Positions 1 through 10,700 of a stretch of 64,000 nt of DNA are shown here, piece after piece (position 1 is the stretch's first letter; every line of letters starts with the position of its first letter). Location: positions 1,054,001 through 1,118,000 of the forward strand of contig JASFXZ010000001.1 of NCBI GenBank assembly GCA_032209605.1, in the 5' to 3' direction. Origin of the DNA: Mactromeris polynyma. Lineage: Eukaryota > Mollusca > Bivalvia > Venerida > Mactridae. The notes under the pieces were generated by a model. It worked only from the letters and a program-made list of their open reading frames with translations, had not been told where the DNA came from and did not search any database. The translations under genes and the position numbers were made by a program.

Positions 1-19
1 TAATCTAACTACGGAGTTA

Positions 20-96
20 TGCATTATTTATAAAAAAAGTGATTTCCTTATGACTCATCAAAGTCGAAAGAAAGAATGCATACAGGCATTTCATTG
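20..96 (-). repeat. Fragment of a dispersed repeat (family shared with 47.2-48.5 kb)
   Basis: Bases 20-90 (TTTATAAA...AGTGATTTCCTT...GAATGCATACAGGCA) match 47330-47400 in inverted orientation, and more weakly 48225-48265. The same fragment lies at 22511-22588 in copy 2. Confidence 0.5.
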
Positions 97-97
97 T

Positions 98-1280
98 GAT
101 GACTAATTATATAAGATGCGAATGTTTACCCAACAAGGGCTGGTCATAAGAGGTTTTAAATATGAAAGTACTGTAGTGGTGTTGCGCTTGATGAGGTGCT
201 CGAAGACACGCCCCTTCTACACCAGCAGGGCGCTCTACCAACTGTACTAACCAGTTGGCTGTATCACCCCACACCGCTGCTCTCCTCCCACTTACGTCAC
301 ATACTGCTGTTACCTTCATATAATGCGGATGGATGTGCACCTAGTGTGGGGCTCGACCCCTCCCCACCTCTCGCAATGTGCTCTACCGTTTCGTCACACT
401 CTACTACACAGCTTAAGGACTAGTATATTGAGTGTTATTCTAGCTCAGAAGAATAAAAACTTGCTTAAATAATTTATTATTTTCTTGAGTTTGAACTAGA
501 AGATGTAATTTCTTGAGGATTTAATACTTTATTTTTCAGTCAAAAGTCATTGAGGATGTCATTTAGCTGGTGATGTCAATGATGCAGACTATTGTTGAAG
601 TGCTGCTTAAAGTCACAACCCCTGTAATTGTAATGATGTATAAGAGTTCATGATATAAATAGTAACAATCAAACAAACTGCCAAATGATAATAATTAACC
701 TGTCTTAATATATATAGTCATCCAGTTCGTGTCTTAACAGTTTAAAATTAGGCTTAGCAGTTATCAAAAAAAAATATTCAATTTAAAAGGTTGTATGACA
801 TTGTTGATTCTGTACTTTAAATGTAAACCACTCATTTTAATTCCATGTACAATGCCACATACACACTTCTTATTCCATCTACAAATTACTTTTTGGTTGT
901 CAGTAGTTTTACTTTGTGACTGATTATATATAACTTTGATTGACTACTGTATCAGCTAGTATGTATGGAATCATATTATACTTAGAAGATAGCAATAAAT
1001 ACTTATTAATATTTTTTTTTCAGAAATGCCAGACAATTTCATGTGATAATGAAGTAGATGAATTGATAAACAAGTTCATAACTGTTGTTGATTAATGTGA
1101 AATATTAATATCATTTTTGTTACGAACGTTACGAATGCCTATAATCATTCGTAGCATTTTCGTTAAAACTTACGAATTCGAAGCGAGTGCATACGTACGA
1201 AAAATTTGCTAAAAAGCTCTTGAGATCGTAAGAACGTCGTAAGATTTCGTGCGTAAGAACGTTGATAAAACGGGCCCATT
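98..1280 (-). repeat. Dispersed 1.2-kb repeat with two tRNA-like modules
   Basis: The segment recurs inverted at 43287-44500 with about 5% divergence, so it is a dispersed element as well as part of the tandem unit. On the minus strand it holds two tRNA-like blocks, at about 183-270 (A-box-like TTGGTAGAGCGCC, B-box-like CTTCGAGCACC) and 338-420 (GGTAGAGCAC and GGTCGAGCCCC). This suggests a dimeric tRNA-derived SINE head. The right end, about 1115-1280, is rich in TTACGAA/CGTAAG motifs and closes with GATAAAACGGGCCCATT, a terminus seen again near 47960-47985. No protein is supported. Confidence 0.6.
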
Positions 1281-1725
1281 AAGACCGAGGTTTACAAAAC
1301 ACGGACACTTTTCCTTTCAAAATATTAGCACGTGGTTCACAATCGAGATCTCTGTGTACACACCGATTGTGGTTAACACCGGATTTGGCATGGGGCTTAC
1401 CCAATGTCATATTTCACAATCCTTCCAGTTTTAATCGTATTTCACCAGTACAAATGTGCATCTAATTCAAGAGGCTCGCTGAGGGGAAATTCTCAATCCG
1501 ATGTTAGTATCAATCATCATACAGCGATGTCCTCTGTCTTCTCATTCATGACAATATAAGCCGGAATTCCGGACTGGAACGGTAATTTATCTATTACTTA
1601 CTAGTGTCAGCTGTCACATTTCCCTATACCGATTCCTACGTTGCTGAATTGTGGGGGTCATCTCAAAATACTTTTAAGATTTTAAGATTAAACAGGTAAC
1701 TGAAAAAGCAATCACAATCTCAACA

Positions 1726-1791
1726 ATATAATGTTGAGCTTTGTACGCCTACAAACAACTGTTTTTCGGGGTACAAAGCTCAACATTATAT
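1726..1791. repeat. Hairpin: 24-bp inverted repeat, 18-nt loop (copy 1)
   Basis: Left arm 1726-1749 (ATATAATGTTGAGC...GTACGCC) pairs with right arm 1768-1791. One mismatch lies near the loop, where copy 1 has GGGG and copy 2 has GGCG. The size resembles a small-RNA precursor or a foldback remnant. No transcription evidence is available from sequence. Confidence 0.75.
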
Positions 1792-2117
1792 AGTCTGGTT
1801 TCCGTCGTACTGATAGTGTCATTCAGTTAAAGCAGTAAGTTTTGTCCCAGCAGTGTTTGTGTAATAAAACATCTGCAAACACTAGATTGTATATAATGTG
1901 CAATAAAACAAATATATCGTTATAGTCCGTGTTGTATAAAATATCATGTTGACGATAAGGCTTTCGTTATCGATTGATCCATTATGTCGGGTATCAGGTG
2001 GGAATGTTGTTTAATCCATATTTTCAATTATGAACGGATGAATAGGTTGTATACAACATTTCTATAATCGATATTTAGGTAAACACGATAATGAAAGACA
2101 CATGGTTAAATAACAGA

Positions 2118-2180
2118 TGTTCTGTGTTCCGTGTTCTGTGTTCTGTGTTCTGTGTTCTGTGTTCTGTGTTCTGTTCTGTT
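2118..2180. repeat. Heptanucleotide microsatellite (TTCTGTG)n, about 8-9 units
   Basis: Direct reading shows tandem TTCTGTG with one C variant near its start. Because 7 x 3 = 21, the tract keeps open frames on both strands, which explains spurious short ORFs here. Confidence 0.95.
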
Positions 2181-4071
2181 CTACACAGCCAAGCAGAACA
2201 TTGTATGAACTGTTTGCCAGACATGTTCACCACAGGATTGTGGATATAACAAAGATAATTGTTTGTTTCAACATTTACAGATTCTCAGTAATGTCTTAGG
2301 TATGTGGACAATCACAGTCATAATGATAAGATATCTAAACATGGAGTGTACCATTTAATCATTAACACTTCAGGAATTTAGTATTTCCTAGGAGAGAAAT
2401 AATGAAGTGTGTATGTCACCACCGGTCATTCGTAATCATTCATTGTTCGAACTTCTGTTTACAACAGAAATATATACAATGTATTCATGCATTTTCTCAC
2501 GTATGATCTTGTATGTCAATATCAACAGTTTAATGTGTGAATTCAACAAACAATTGAAACAACACTGTCTTCATTTCATTAAATTTTATTAGTCATGCTA
2601 GGAAACGAATAGTGATTGAATCATTTTCACATAAACTAAAACTCCGTTCCATTCTCATATTTTATCGTTTTAAATACATGTACATATCCATTTTTATTCA
2701 GGAGAGAAGTTCGGAATGTTGGCTAGTCTTCTATGTACGAAACATATACGACAAAACAAAGTCAAACAAACAGACATTTCCTTCATTTTTTCAAGATTTC
2801 AAACAATTTCACATTTGAGCGCCGCTGTACAATTTCCAACCTCTTCTTTAAGTAACATTTCCAGAAAACGTCACATGTGACGTCACCATGAACTGACAGT
2901 AAGCAATATTTGCCCCATGTGGCAATTTGAAAACAGAGTGACCATATGGAGTAAATAGTGCTTCTTGCTTGCAAATAGTGACATCACATGTTGCGTTTTC
3001 TTTAAATGACGTAACGAACAGAAGAGGTTGTAAATCCCATAGCAGTGTTCATTTAGTCAAGTTCCCCAACCTTGAACAAATAAATTTCCTTGACATTTAC
3101 ACGATGAGTCAATTAATATTTTGTCAGTTTTGAGGGCTAAAAATCATACGTAATACAACAACATGTTTTGCCAAAATTTTCTTTCAAACACATAGGGTAC
3201 TTATGAGTATGTTAAATGTGTATTCGCAAGGTTTCCATTTGATCCCTGAGTTTACCTTTTGACCCCTGGAATTTCCAAAACGATATATGTTTACCGTTAG
3301 AATTCTGGATGAATGGTAAAACTTTCTCTAAATCATAGGTATTTTTGACTATAAAATGGTAAAATCCGGTAAAAATCATCAAAATATCTGCCGAGATTCA
3401 TAACCCTATATTCGGCTCAAGTGACAATTTAAAGTTAAATTTTGAGATACGTTTAGAGACATCAGTCGTCACACAAAAAAACGTTGACATATTGATTGCT
3501 ACATTGTGTAACAGATAGTCTTAAACATCAAACACAGCAAATATGTTAATGATACATTTGCATTTTTCATTGCAACGCGTAAATGAAACGTGAAACACTT
3601 GAATTTAAAATGGAATAAATGAATAAAAAAACGATATTAGGATTTCATTCTGGTTCATTTATTCGACAAAATATCCCTTTACAAAATCATATCATGGTTC
3701 ACTTGACTTTTATAATAACCATTTTTATTTCTTTAAAAAATGGCTTTTGAGAAACGTGTGAGTACAAGCTCGAATAATCATTCAACATTACATACCCATT
3801 GGATATTGGTAAGCAAATAAATACATTCATAAAATTCACAAAATAACTCACAGTTCATACATCAAACTATGGTGGTGAGGAAGAGACATTTGATAAGGGA
3901 AATTTAGTCTACTGTGGCCACGATGTAACTGACCAATCTGACATGAATTATTGTTACCCATTCTAATTGGCCAATTGTATCGTGATTAGTGAAGATATTG
4001 AAACAACATTTAATCATTTCCCACAAACACATATATAATTGTAAATGTACAAATGGACTTCTTCAGAAAAA

Positions 4072-4199
4072 AACTGGTCTTAATCGATGTGGTCTTAATA
4101 TTGAGGTTGAATAAAGAGTGAAACAGCGAAAATGGACTTGAAAATATTGTTTTTTGAGGTGGTCTTATTATTGAGGTGATCTTAAGTGAGGTTTTACTG
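4072..4199. mobile_element. Truncated TA-flanked MITE (GAGGTTTTACTG end)
   Basis: The right end GTGAGGTTTTACTG followed by TA, and internal blocks such as GGTCTTA...TTGAGGT and GAATAAAGAG, match the full-length element at 10475-10634. The left inverted-repeat end is missing. The TA flank and CAGTAAA terminus suggest the Tc1/mariner-pogo group. Confidence 0.6.
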
Positions 4200-4372
4200 T
4201 AATTGTTACGGAGCAGGCCTCTCTAAACAACTGAAGAAAATGAGGGTATCAATGATAAAAAACAGTGTGATGCTGTATGGGTACATAATAACCCCAAGCC
4301 ATAACTTGAACATTCCTCTCAGATGTCCCTTTCACACCACCATATCTAACAGAAGGCAACACGTTTATAAAA

Positions 4373-4784
4373 TTACAGTAAATCCTTTCGTCTCCAGCTT
4401 TCCCAGATGAACTTATATTGGTAAGTTGGTGTGTGTGTTCGAGCCAGAAGTTGCTGTATTCTACAGTATCGTGGTAATGGATCGGGAAGTCCCTCAATTG
4501 TACTATGAGTCGCGAATTGAATGTTTCTGAAATGGGTCACTAAATTTGTTGACAATAATGTCTCTAGCGCTTCAAATTCGCATCCTTCACAATTCATCGT
4601 CATGAGATCCACATCAAACACGCCAACACCAATTTTCAACAGGAATTCAGTAGTGTTTGCCACATATAGAGGTGTGTTTCCGTTCGTTCCAGCAAATTTG
4701 CTTGTTGCGCATGCGTTGTTACCTTCAATTTTCACCATAATAACCTCGTTCTTTTCACCTAATCCTAGATTTACAACCGTGACC
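4373..4784 (-). CDS. FkbM gene copy 1, terminal coding exon
   Basis: The acceptor TATTTGTAG ends at 4785. The spliced reading starts RVTVVNLGLGEK, passes the NCEGCEFEAL block and ends in a basic tail (SWRRKDLL) before the stop at 4375-4373. An upstream ATG at 4870 in the same frame lies in the intron and is not the start. Confidence 0.85.
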
Positions 4785-7700
4785 CTACAAATATTGAAGA
4801 ATGTTCTAATAAATTCTAATAAAATCAACACTTTACCTGATATTTCAAGCAATACATATGAATGCTTCAACCTAACAAAAGTTATTTTCTAAAGCTGATG
4901 ACAAAGCAAGAGTAACACATGCACATGCACCGACAGCCCATAGCTTCATCAACAGTGTAACAGAGGCAGGGTTTAAGGGACATTCTACTTCAGAAAAAAG
5001 AATGATGTTGCAGTTTATTGAATGCCTGTCAAGCATCTAGGTTCGCCGAGAGACTCATAGTTCAAGGTAAGACTACAGTATCATTCGGAAATCCTCGGCC
5101 AACTACGTCAAGTGCATCGGATGTACGTTAGGCACTACTTTCGGAAATACCATTCGAATGTCATGAAAACAAGATGGCGGCATGAACGCTGGAGTGCTGA
5201 TGAATGTAATATTTAAGCTATATGAAGACTGAAATATGTGAGTTTTTAACTAGAAATGACAACGATAATCCATCTCTTACGTGAATTTATCGAAGTTATT
5301 GAAATTATAAATCCGTTTTACGAGAACTATTTCTTGACCGCACAAAATGTTGAGTTTTGCTACATAGTGCTCCGCCTTACATACACTAGAGGGTGTTATC
5401 CGAGTAACGAAGTGGTACGGAAATGCACGAGAGCTGTCGAGAATGACTACAGTATAACGACCAATAGTAAAAAATCACGCATTTATATTAAGTGTTTTAC
5501 TTGAAAATACATTTTGTTCCATAAATAGCGATACACTAGTGTATTGTATGATCAACCTGCCGTGCGTATGTATCAATATTGTATACTAGAATCCCACTTG
5601 GCAAAGTAGAACAGGGTGTGCTTTCGAAAACAAATATCACAGTTTTTTAGTACAATGCTAAAATATTCAGAGGACTACGGGATATAGATATGGCACAATA
5701 TGTGCACCTGGTAACTGAAAATATGAGGGTATCCATTTCATATTTTGATAGAACTAGCGTATGTTGGAGAATTTAGTGGGTTTCATAGGTTACCTAAAAG
5801 TTACCAAATACATAGTGTAGTTACCTAGTAACTGAAAATGAAAGGGTAGTTTAACATATTTTTAAGCATTATACTAGGGTAATGATGGAGAAATTCTCCG
5901 AAAAGTTACCAAAGAAATAGAACAAGTTACCTTCAGTTACCAAAGAAATAGAACAAGTTACCTTCAGTTACCAAAGAAATAGAACAAGTTACCTTCAGTT
6001 ACCAAAGGAAATAGTGGACGGTAACTTATGCATGCAGATGTGCACATTTAGGGCCATATATAACAGGATACTTGGAGTCTTGACCAAAGGACTATCGTCA
6101 CCATTCCCAAATTTCCCTTTTAGTGATAAGATACACTTGACAGCTACATAAATGTTCTTGCATTATTCTCGTAAAACATTTCTCAGTGTAGCCACAGGAC
6201 GCCACCGACGGACAAGCTTAACCAACACATCGATGCTCGGAAGTTTAATAACTCTAGCTTATTGCTTTATGTAATGCAATTTGATAAGATAAAGCTTGAA
6301 TTCCCGAATTGGCATTAAAAACGGTCCGAATGTGTTGTAATAATTATTGTAAAAATGCTATGCATCTATCAATTATTGGCCACCAAAAAGGGGACATAAA
6401 ACGGAAATTCAGAGAACAGATACTTTCTGATAGATATGACTTTGACAAGTTTAACGGGACCGCCATCTTGGAAACAATGTTGAGCGGAATTACTCGAATG
6501 GTTAACGACTGATGCTTATAGCAATTTAGTCCTGGTGATTATGACAAAGCTCACACAACTTCCTGCACCAGAGGTGGAAGTTAGACTACCAATCTTGCAA
6601 CTTGAGTAACTCCCCATTGGTAATGCCCTACAGTGTGATATACTATTGATAGGTACATAAACACAGACACAGTCAGTACTATAACATTACCTGGGATTAC
6701 TTTGAAATTTCTTGGATAGAATGTTAGCATATTCCTCCAATGGCTCGAGTATAAGGTATTTCGGATTGTAGAGACGAACAAATTCTGTGGCGTCATTTCC
6801 TTTGTTTCCTGCAAAATAATTTAAAAAATGGTGATATTTATAACATGTTATAAACCGATGATGATTCTATGTGCCGTCGTGTTAAATGTGCGTTCGTTGG
6901 ATGTCGTTATATTGTATACCGGTCGAAGGAAACAAAAAACTATTTTTATAGTCCGTACAAAACATGATTCTACACTCAGCACTGGGTAACATTACACACA
7001 CTATCTGGTTGGAGTAGGCAGATTGATTAGCTTTTGAGGATTTATAATATTTTCTAGATTAGTTGGACACAATACATATTCATGAGCAGAAAAGTCAAAC
7101 AAGTTTCAGTCATGGCCAATTAAGGTGTGACAGCAGCAGTATCGAAAACAAACAATTATGTGGGTTTTATGTGGGTAAAATTGACTATTCTGAACATATT
7201 ACAATCTTACAATACTTTTCCTACTAGTATGCTTTTACCAGTATAAAAGCGTTCTCTTCAATATTCTGAAACACAGGAAGAATAAATATGAATTCACCGC
7301 GGGCAAGAGAATTTGAAAATGTTTATTGTATATTGGTTATATTAAATTGCAGAGTACGAAGTATGCTTTCCTATTAACCACCATGCAGGTATAATTGATC
7401 AACGCCCCCGGGAAACCACTTCTGAGAACAAGTTACACATTTACTTCCTGCAATGATTCATGTTTATGCTGTTTCAAAATGAATGCTTAACTGGAATCAT
7501 ACATGTTCTCGTACATAATCGCATTCATAACTTCTTATAAAACACGCGATGCCACTAACAAATTCGTATAATAATGACATAAAGCGCAGGAAAATGGCAT
7601 AAACTCAAAATTTTACATTTTTTGCAATATATGAAATTAACATAATTTTGCTTTGTTTATAACTTTATTTGAAGAGTTCATCTTGCCCATTTTTCGAGTA

Positions 7701-10700
7701 ATGTCCATTATCGGACACTACATCAGGCGTCAACATTTTCCAAACGTCACGACGTCACCAGGTATCCGTGAGCTTATTTTAATGAAGTTGAATTGCTAGG
7801 AAATACAGACGACTAGACATCCTGATGTAGTGTCCTCTTTTCAGCGATATAATAGACGCAAACTTTTGCGAAATATAAACCCGGAACTAAATTGTTTACA
7901 TTGGATACGCGCGGTCTAGTCTAATCTATATTGTGACGTTATCGTCTTCATGTCTTAAGGGCCTTTTTTCCTGCGCTCGATATATTATATGCAAAATATC
8001 CCCAAGCTGAACCCTTGACCCTCTTAGTGCGCTTAAATAGAAGCCTAGTATCGTTTTGCAAAGCTGAGATAAATAATGTTTCTGACATACGGACGACTTA
8101 ATAAATAATTAATAAATAATTATTATGCATAAATGTAAAAAATATAATTTTCTTTGAATTTATTGTTACTGTTGCCACAGACATATAAACCATATACAAG
8201 TATATGTCCGTGTTGTTGCTTACATTTCTTTATTCTACATAAAATGATAAGTACAAAGATGATTTCCTATTCAAGAAATATTACCAAATTGAAAACGAAA
8301 TATTAAATTTTCATTTACTGGTCGTTTCTGTATCGCTGACGTTTTTCAGGAAGGAAGTTTACTTATAAACTGTTGTTTGAACGGTAATGCAATACGAATT
8401 TTGATTTTTTTATCCGCATTATGATAGTGCAGCCTGAAACAAAACAAGTTGTATTTGCCCTTGGAGATATGCCCCTTGTGAAAAGGGATAAGGCGTGAAA
8501 CAACATAATTTATACAATATCACAGAATATCTGAAAGGCAATGTTGTTTGTATTACATAAATAAAACACACGAAATCGATTTCAAATTTCACATTTAGTT
8601 CAAACTTGTTTATACATCGTATGAAGAATTTGCTTTTAAATCAAGACCAACCAATGGTGTTTAATTTATCCAGTACGTTTCTATTCATACACGAGTCGAA
8701 TGACTATTCAATGTGAAAAGTTTAAAGCTTTAAAATCGTATCGTACAAAGAATTTGCATCTAAATCAAAACCAACGAAGGGTTTATAAGTCAAAATTCAA
8801 TAAGAAGTCAGTCGGTCCACCGAGACATAAACGGTACTAAATCGTATAAAATGGTGTATATTATTTAAAACCAGTAAACACCAACTGGCAATGCAAATTA
8901 ACACACTGATAGTTACAACAACACATCAGACGAGAATACTGATTTCATTAGAATGAAAGAAAATCGAGATAACTAACTTTAACAAAGAATGGAAGCAAGA
9001 AGCAATTAATTATTTTAAATTATAAAAGCATTATTATATTGTTAATGTATTCAATAATGTTTCACCATTTGGAAAATATGATTTATTAGCCCCTAGGTGA
9101 AACTTTAAAACTAAACTGGGAGCAAGAAGCTGTTTAGTTAGTATAAATATTGTTTAAACTAAATAAAAGAGAGGAAATTGCAGAATACTGCCATGTAACT
9201 GTTAAACTATTCTAGTAATAAGATTAAGTTTGAAAATATTTTTCCTATAACTATTGATCAAAAATGTTAGAGCTAGAAACTCGATATCGATTTTGGGGTA
9301 ATTTTTTAGGGGGACAATCCACTGCGATAAGCCAGCTAAAAGGCATTGAAAGCTGTGTAAGTAATTAGCAAACTAACCGACATACGGACAATCTGTTCCT
9401 ATGTAGGCGTAAACATAATTGTGTAATCAAGTTTCTTGACCCTTCAATCAGACACCTGAGAGTCAAAATGTGGCTTTTGTGGAATTTCAGGGGTCGAAGG
9501 GTCAACTCAAGGGTCAAATGGAACCCCTAAACATTAGCATACATTTTTCACAAATTTCCACTATCAGACGCATGAATAAGAGTAAATATAGATATGAGTG
9601 CTTAAGTGTAAGTATCCGTAATAATCCCAAGCCCAGGTGTAGTTGAAATTCCCTCAAAAACAGGATATCACAGTTCAATTGTAGAGAATTTCTTGCTCAC
9701 GAGATATACATTCTGGTTCCCGGTAACAGTCCCATAGCTGTATTATGTATATATATTTCTGGGCAAGCACAGTCGTTTAAGATCAATTATTCAACGCTAG
9801 TTTGTATATCTAGTTAGCACACACAAAAACAAGACATTTACCAGACGTGGAATTGACAGGATCCGTACTGTTTTCGCTAAATGTCCAGTAAATTGGCGCA
9901 GACTAAAAGATTACTATTCTTCACGGGAACATTTTGGTCGAATTAACCTATCATCATTCTATCAAGTTAAGACAATATCGCGGTCATTTTATCGGAAGAA
10001 AGTACTTCTCCAGGCTTCAAATAAGTTAATGGAATCTTGTTAAGTATAGAAACGGACGAACAATAAAGCGGAACTTCGATAATACACCGCGTTACAAACT
10101 GAATAAGTATGCTCGTTATCGGAAGATAAGAGCACGATCAGTTTCGATGTGTTTATAAACCTAACTGTCTGAGTATGATTTCCCTCATTTCCAACATATG
10201 TTTAAGATGTTAAGTTCACTGCAGGAATGTTATCAATGTGAAAAAAGGAAGGCACGAGATATTGACAATGTGTGAAAATTGAACTTGTGGGTAATGAACT
10301 TTGACATAATGAAATCGGGGTTATTTGTTGATATATTTTAATGAAATTTACACAGTATGTAGGTAAGGTACCAATGAAATGAAATAAACTCATTATTCAT
10401 GATTTGAATTGTTTATTTTCGAATTATATGTGTTTCCCCAACCGTTGCGTTTATATTGCTGTTCGGTGTAGATACAGTAAACCTCAATAATAAGACCACC
10501 ATTGGGACCCTTGGAAACTGGTCTTCTTATTGAGGTGGTATTAATGTCGAGGTTGAATAAAGAGCAAAACAGTGAAAATGGACTTTAAAATTGCGTTCTT
10601 AATTTTGAGGTGGTCATTAACTGAGGTTTTACTGTAGTTAACCTGCTCCACGTCGCGTTTCTTCATACACGTGTGTTACAATCACGGTCATACACGTGTG

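Larger units (their letters stand above)
1281..4071. other. Gene-free stretch
   Basis: No coding region is supported; the open frames here are short and without recognisable domains. It holds a 24-bp-stem hairpin (1726-1791), a TTCTGTG microsatellite (2118-2180) and, at about 3180-3290, an old repeat that reappears inverted at about 9430-9560 (both contain a TTTGACCCCTGGAATTTCC-like core). The counterpart in copy 2 is 23774-26606. Confidence 0.5.

Noticed and set aside
107..423. Open frames of 75-77 codons on both strands
   Set aside because: They run through the tRNA-like modules of a dispersed repeat and show no domain; copy 2 does not keep the same frames.
4521..4892. 123-codon plus-strand frame (and 27056-27427 in copy 2)
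   Set aside because: Antisense shadow of the FkbM terminal exon; its conservation follows from the identical coding exon.
6581..6814. 77-codon minus-strand frame beginning MQETKEMTPQ
   Set aside because: Out of frame with the true spliced exon 6808-6691, and it continues into the intron.
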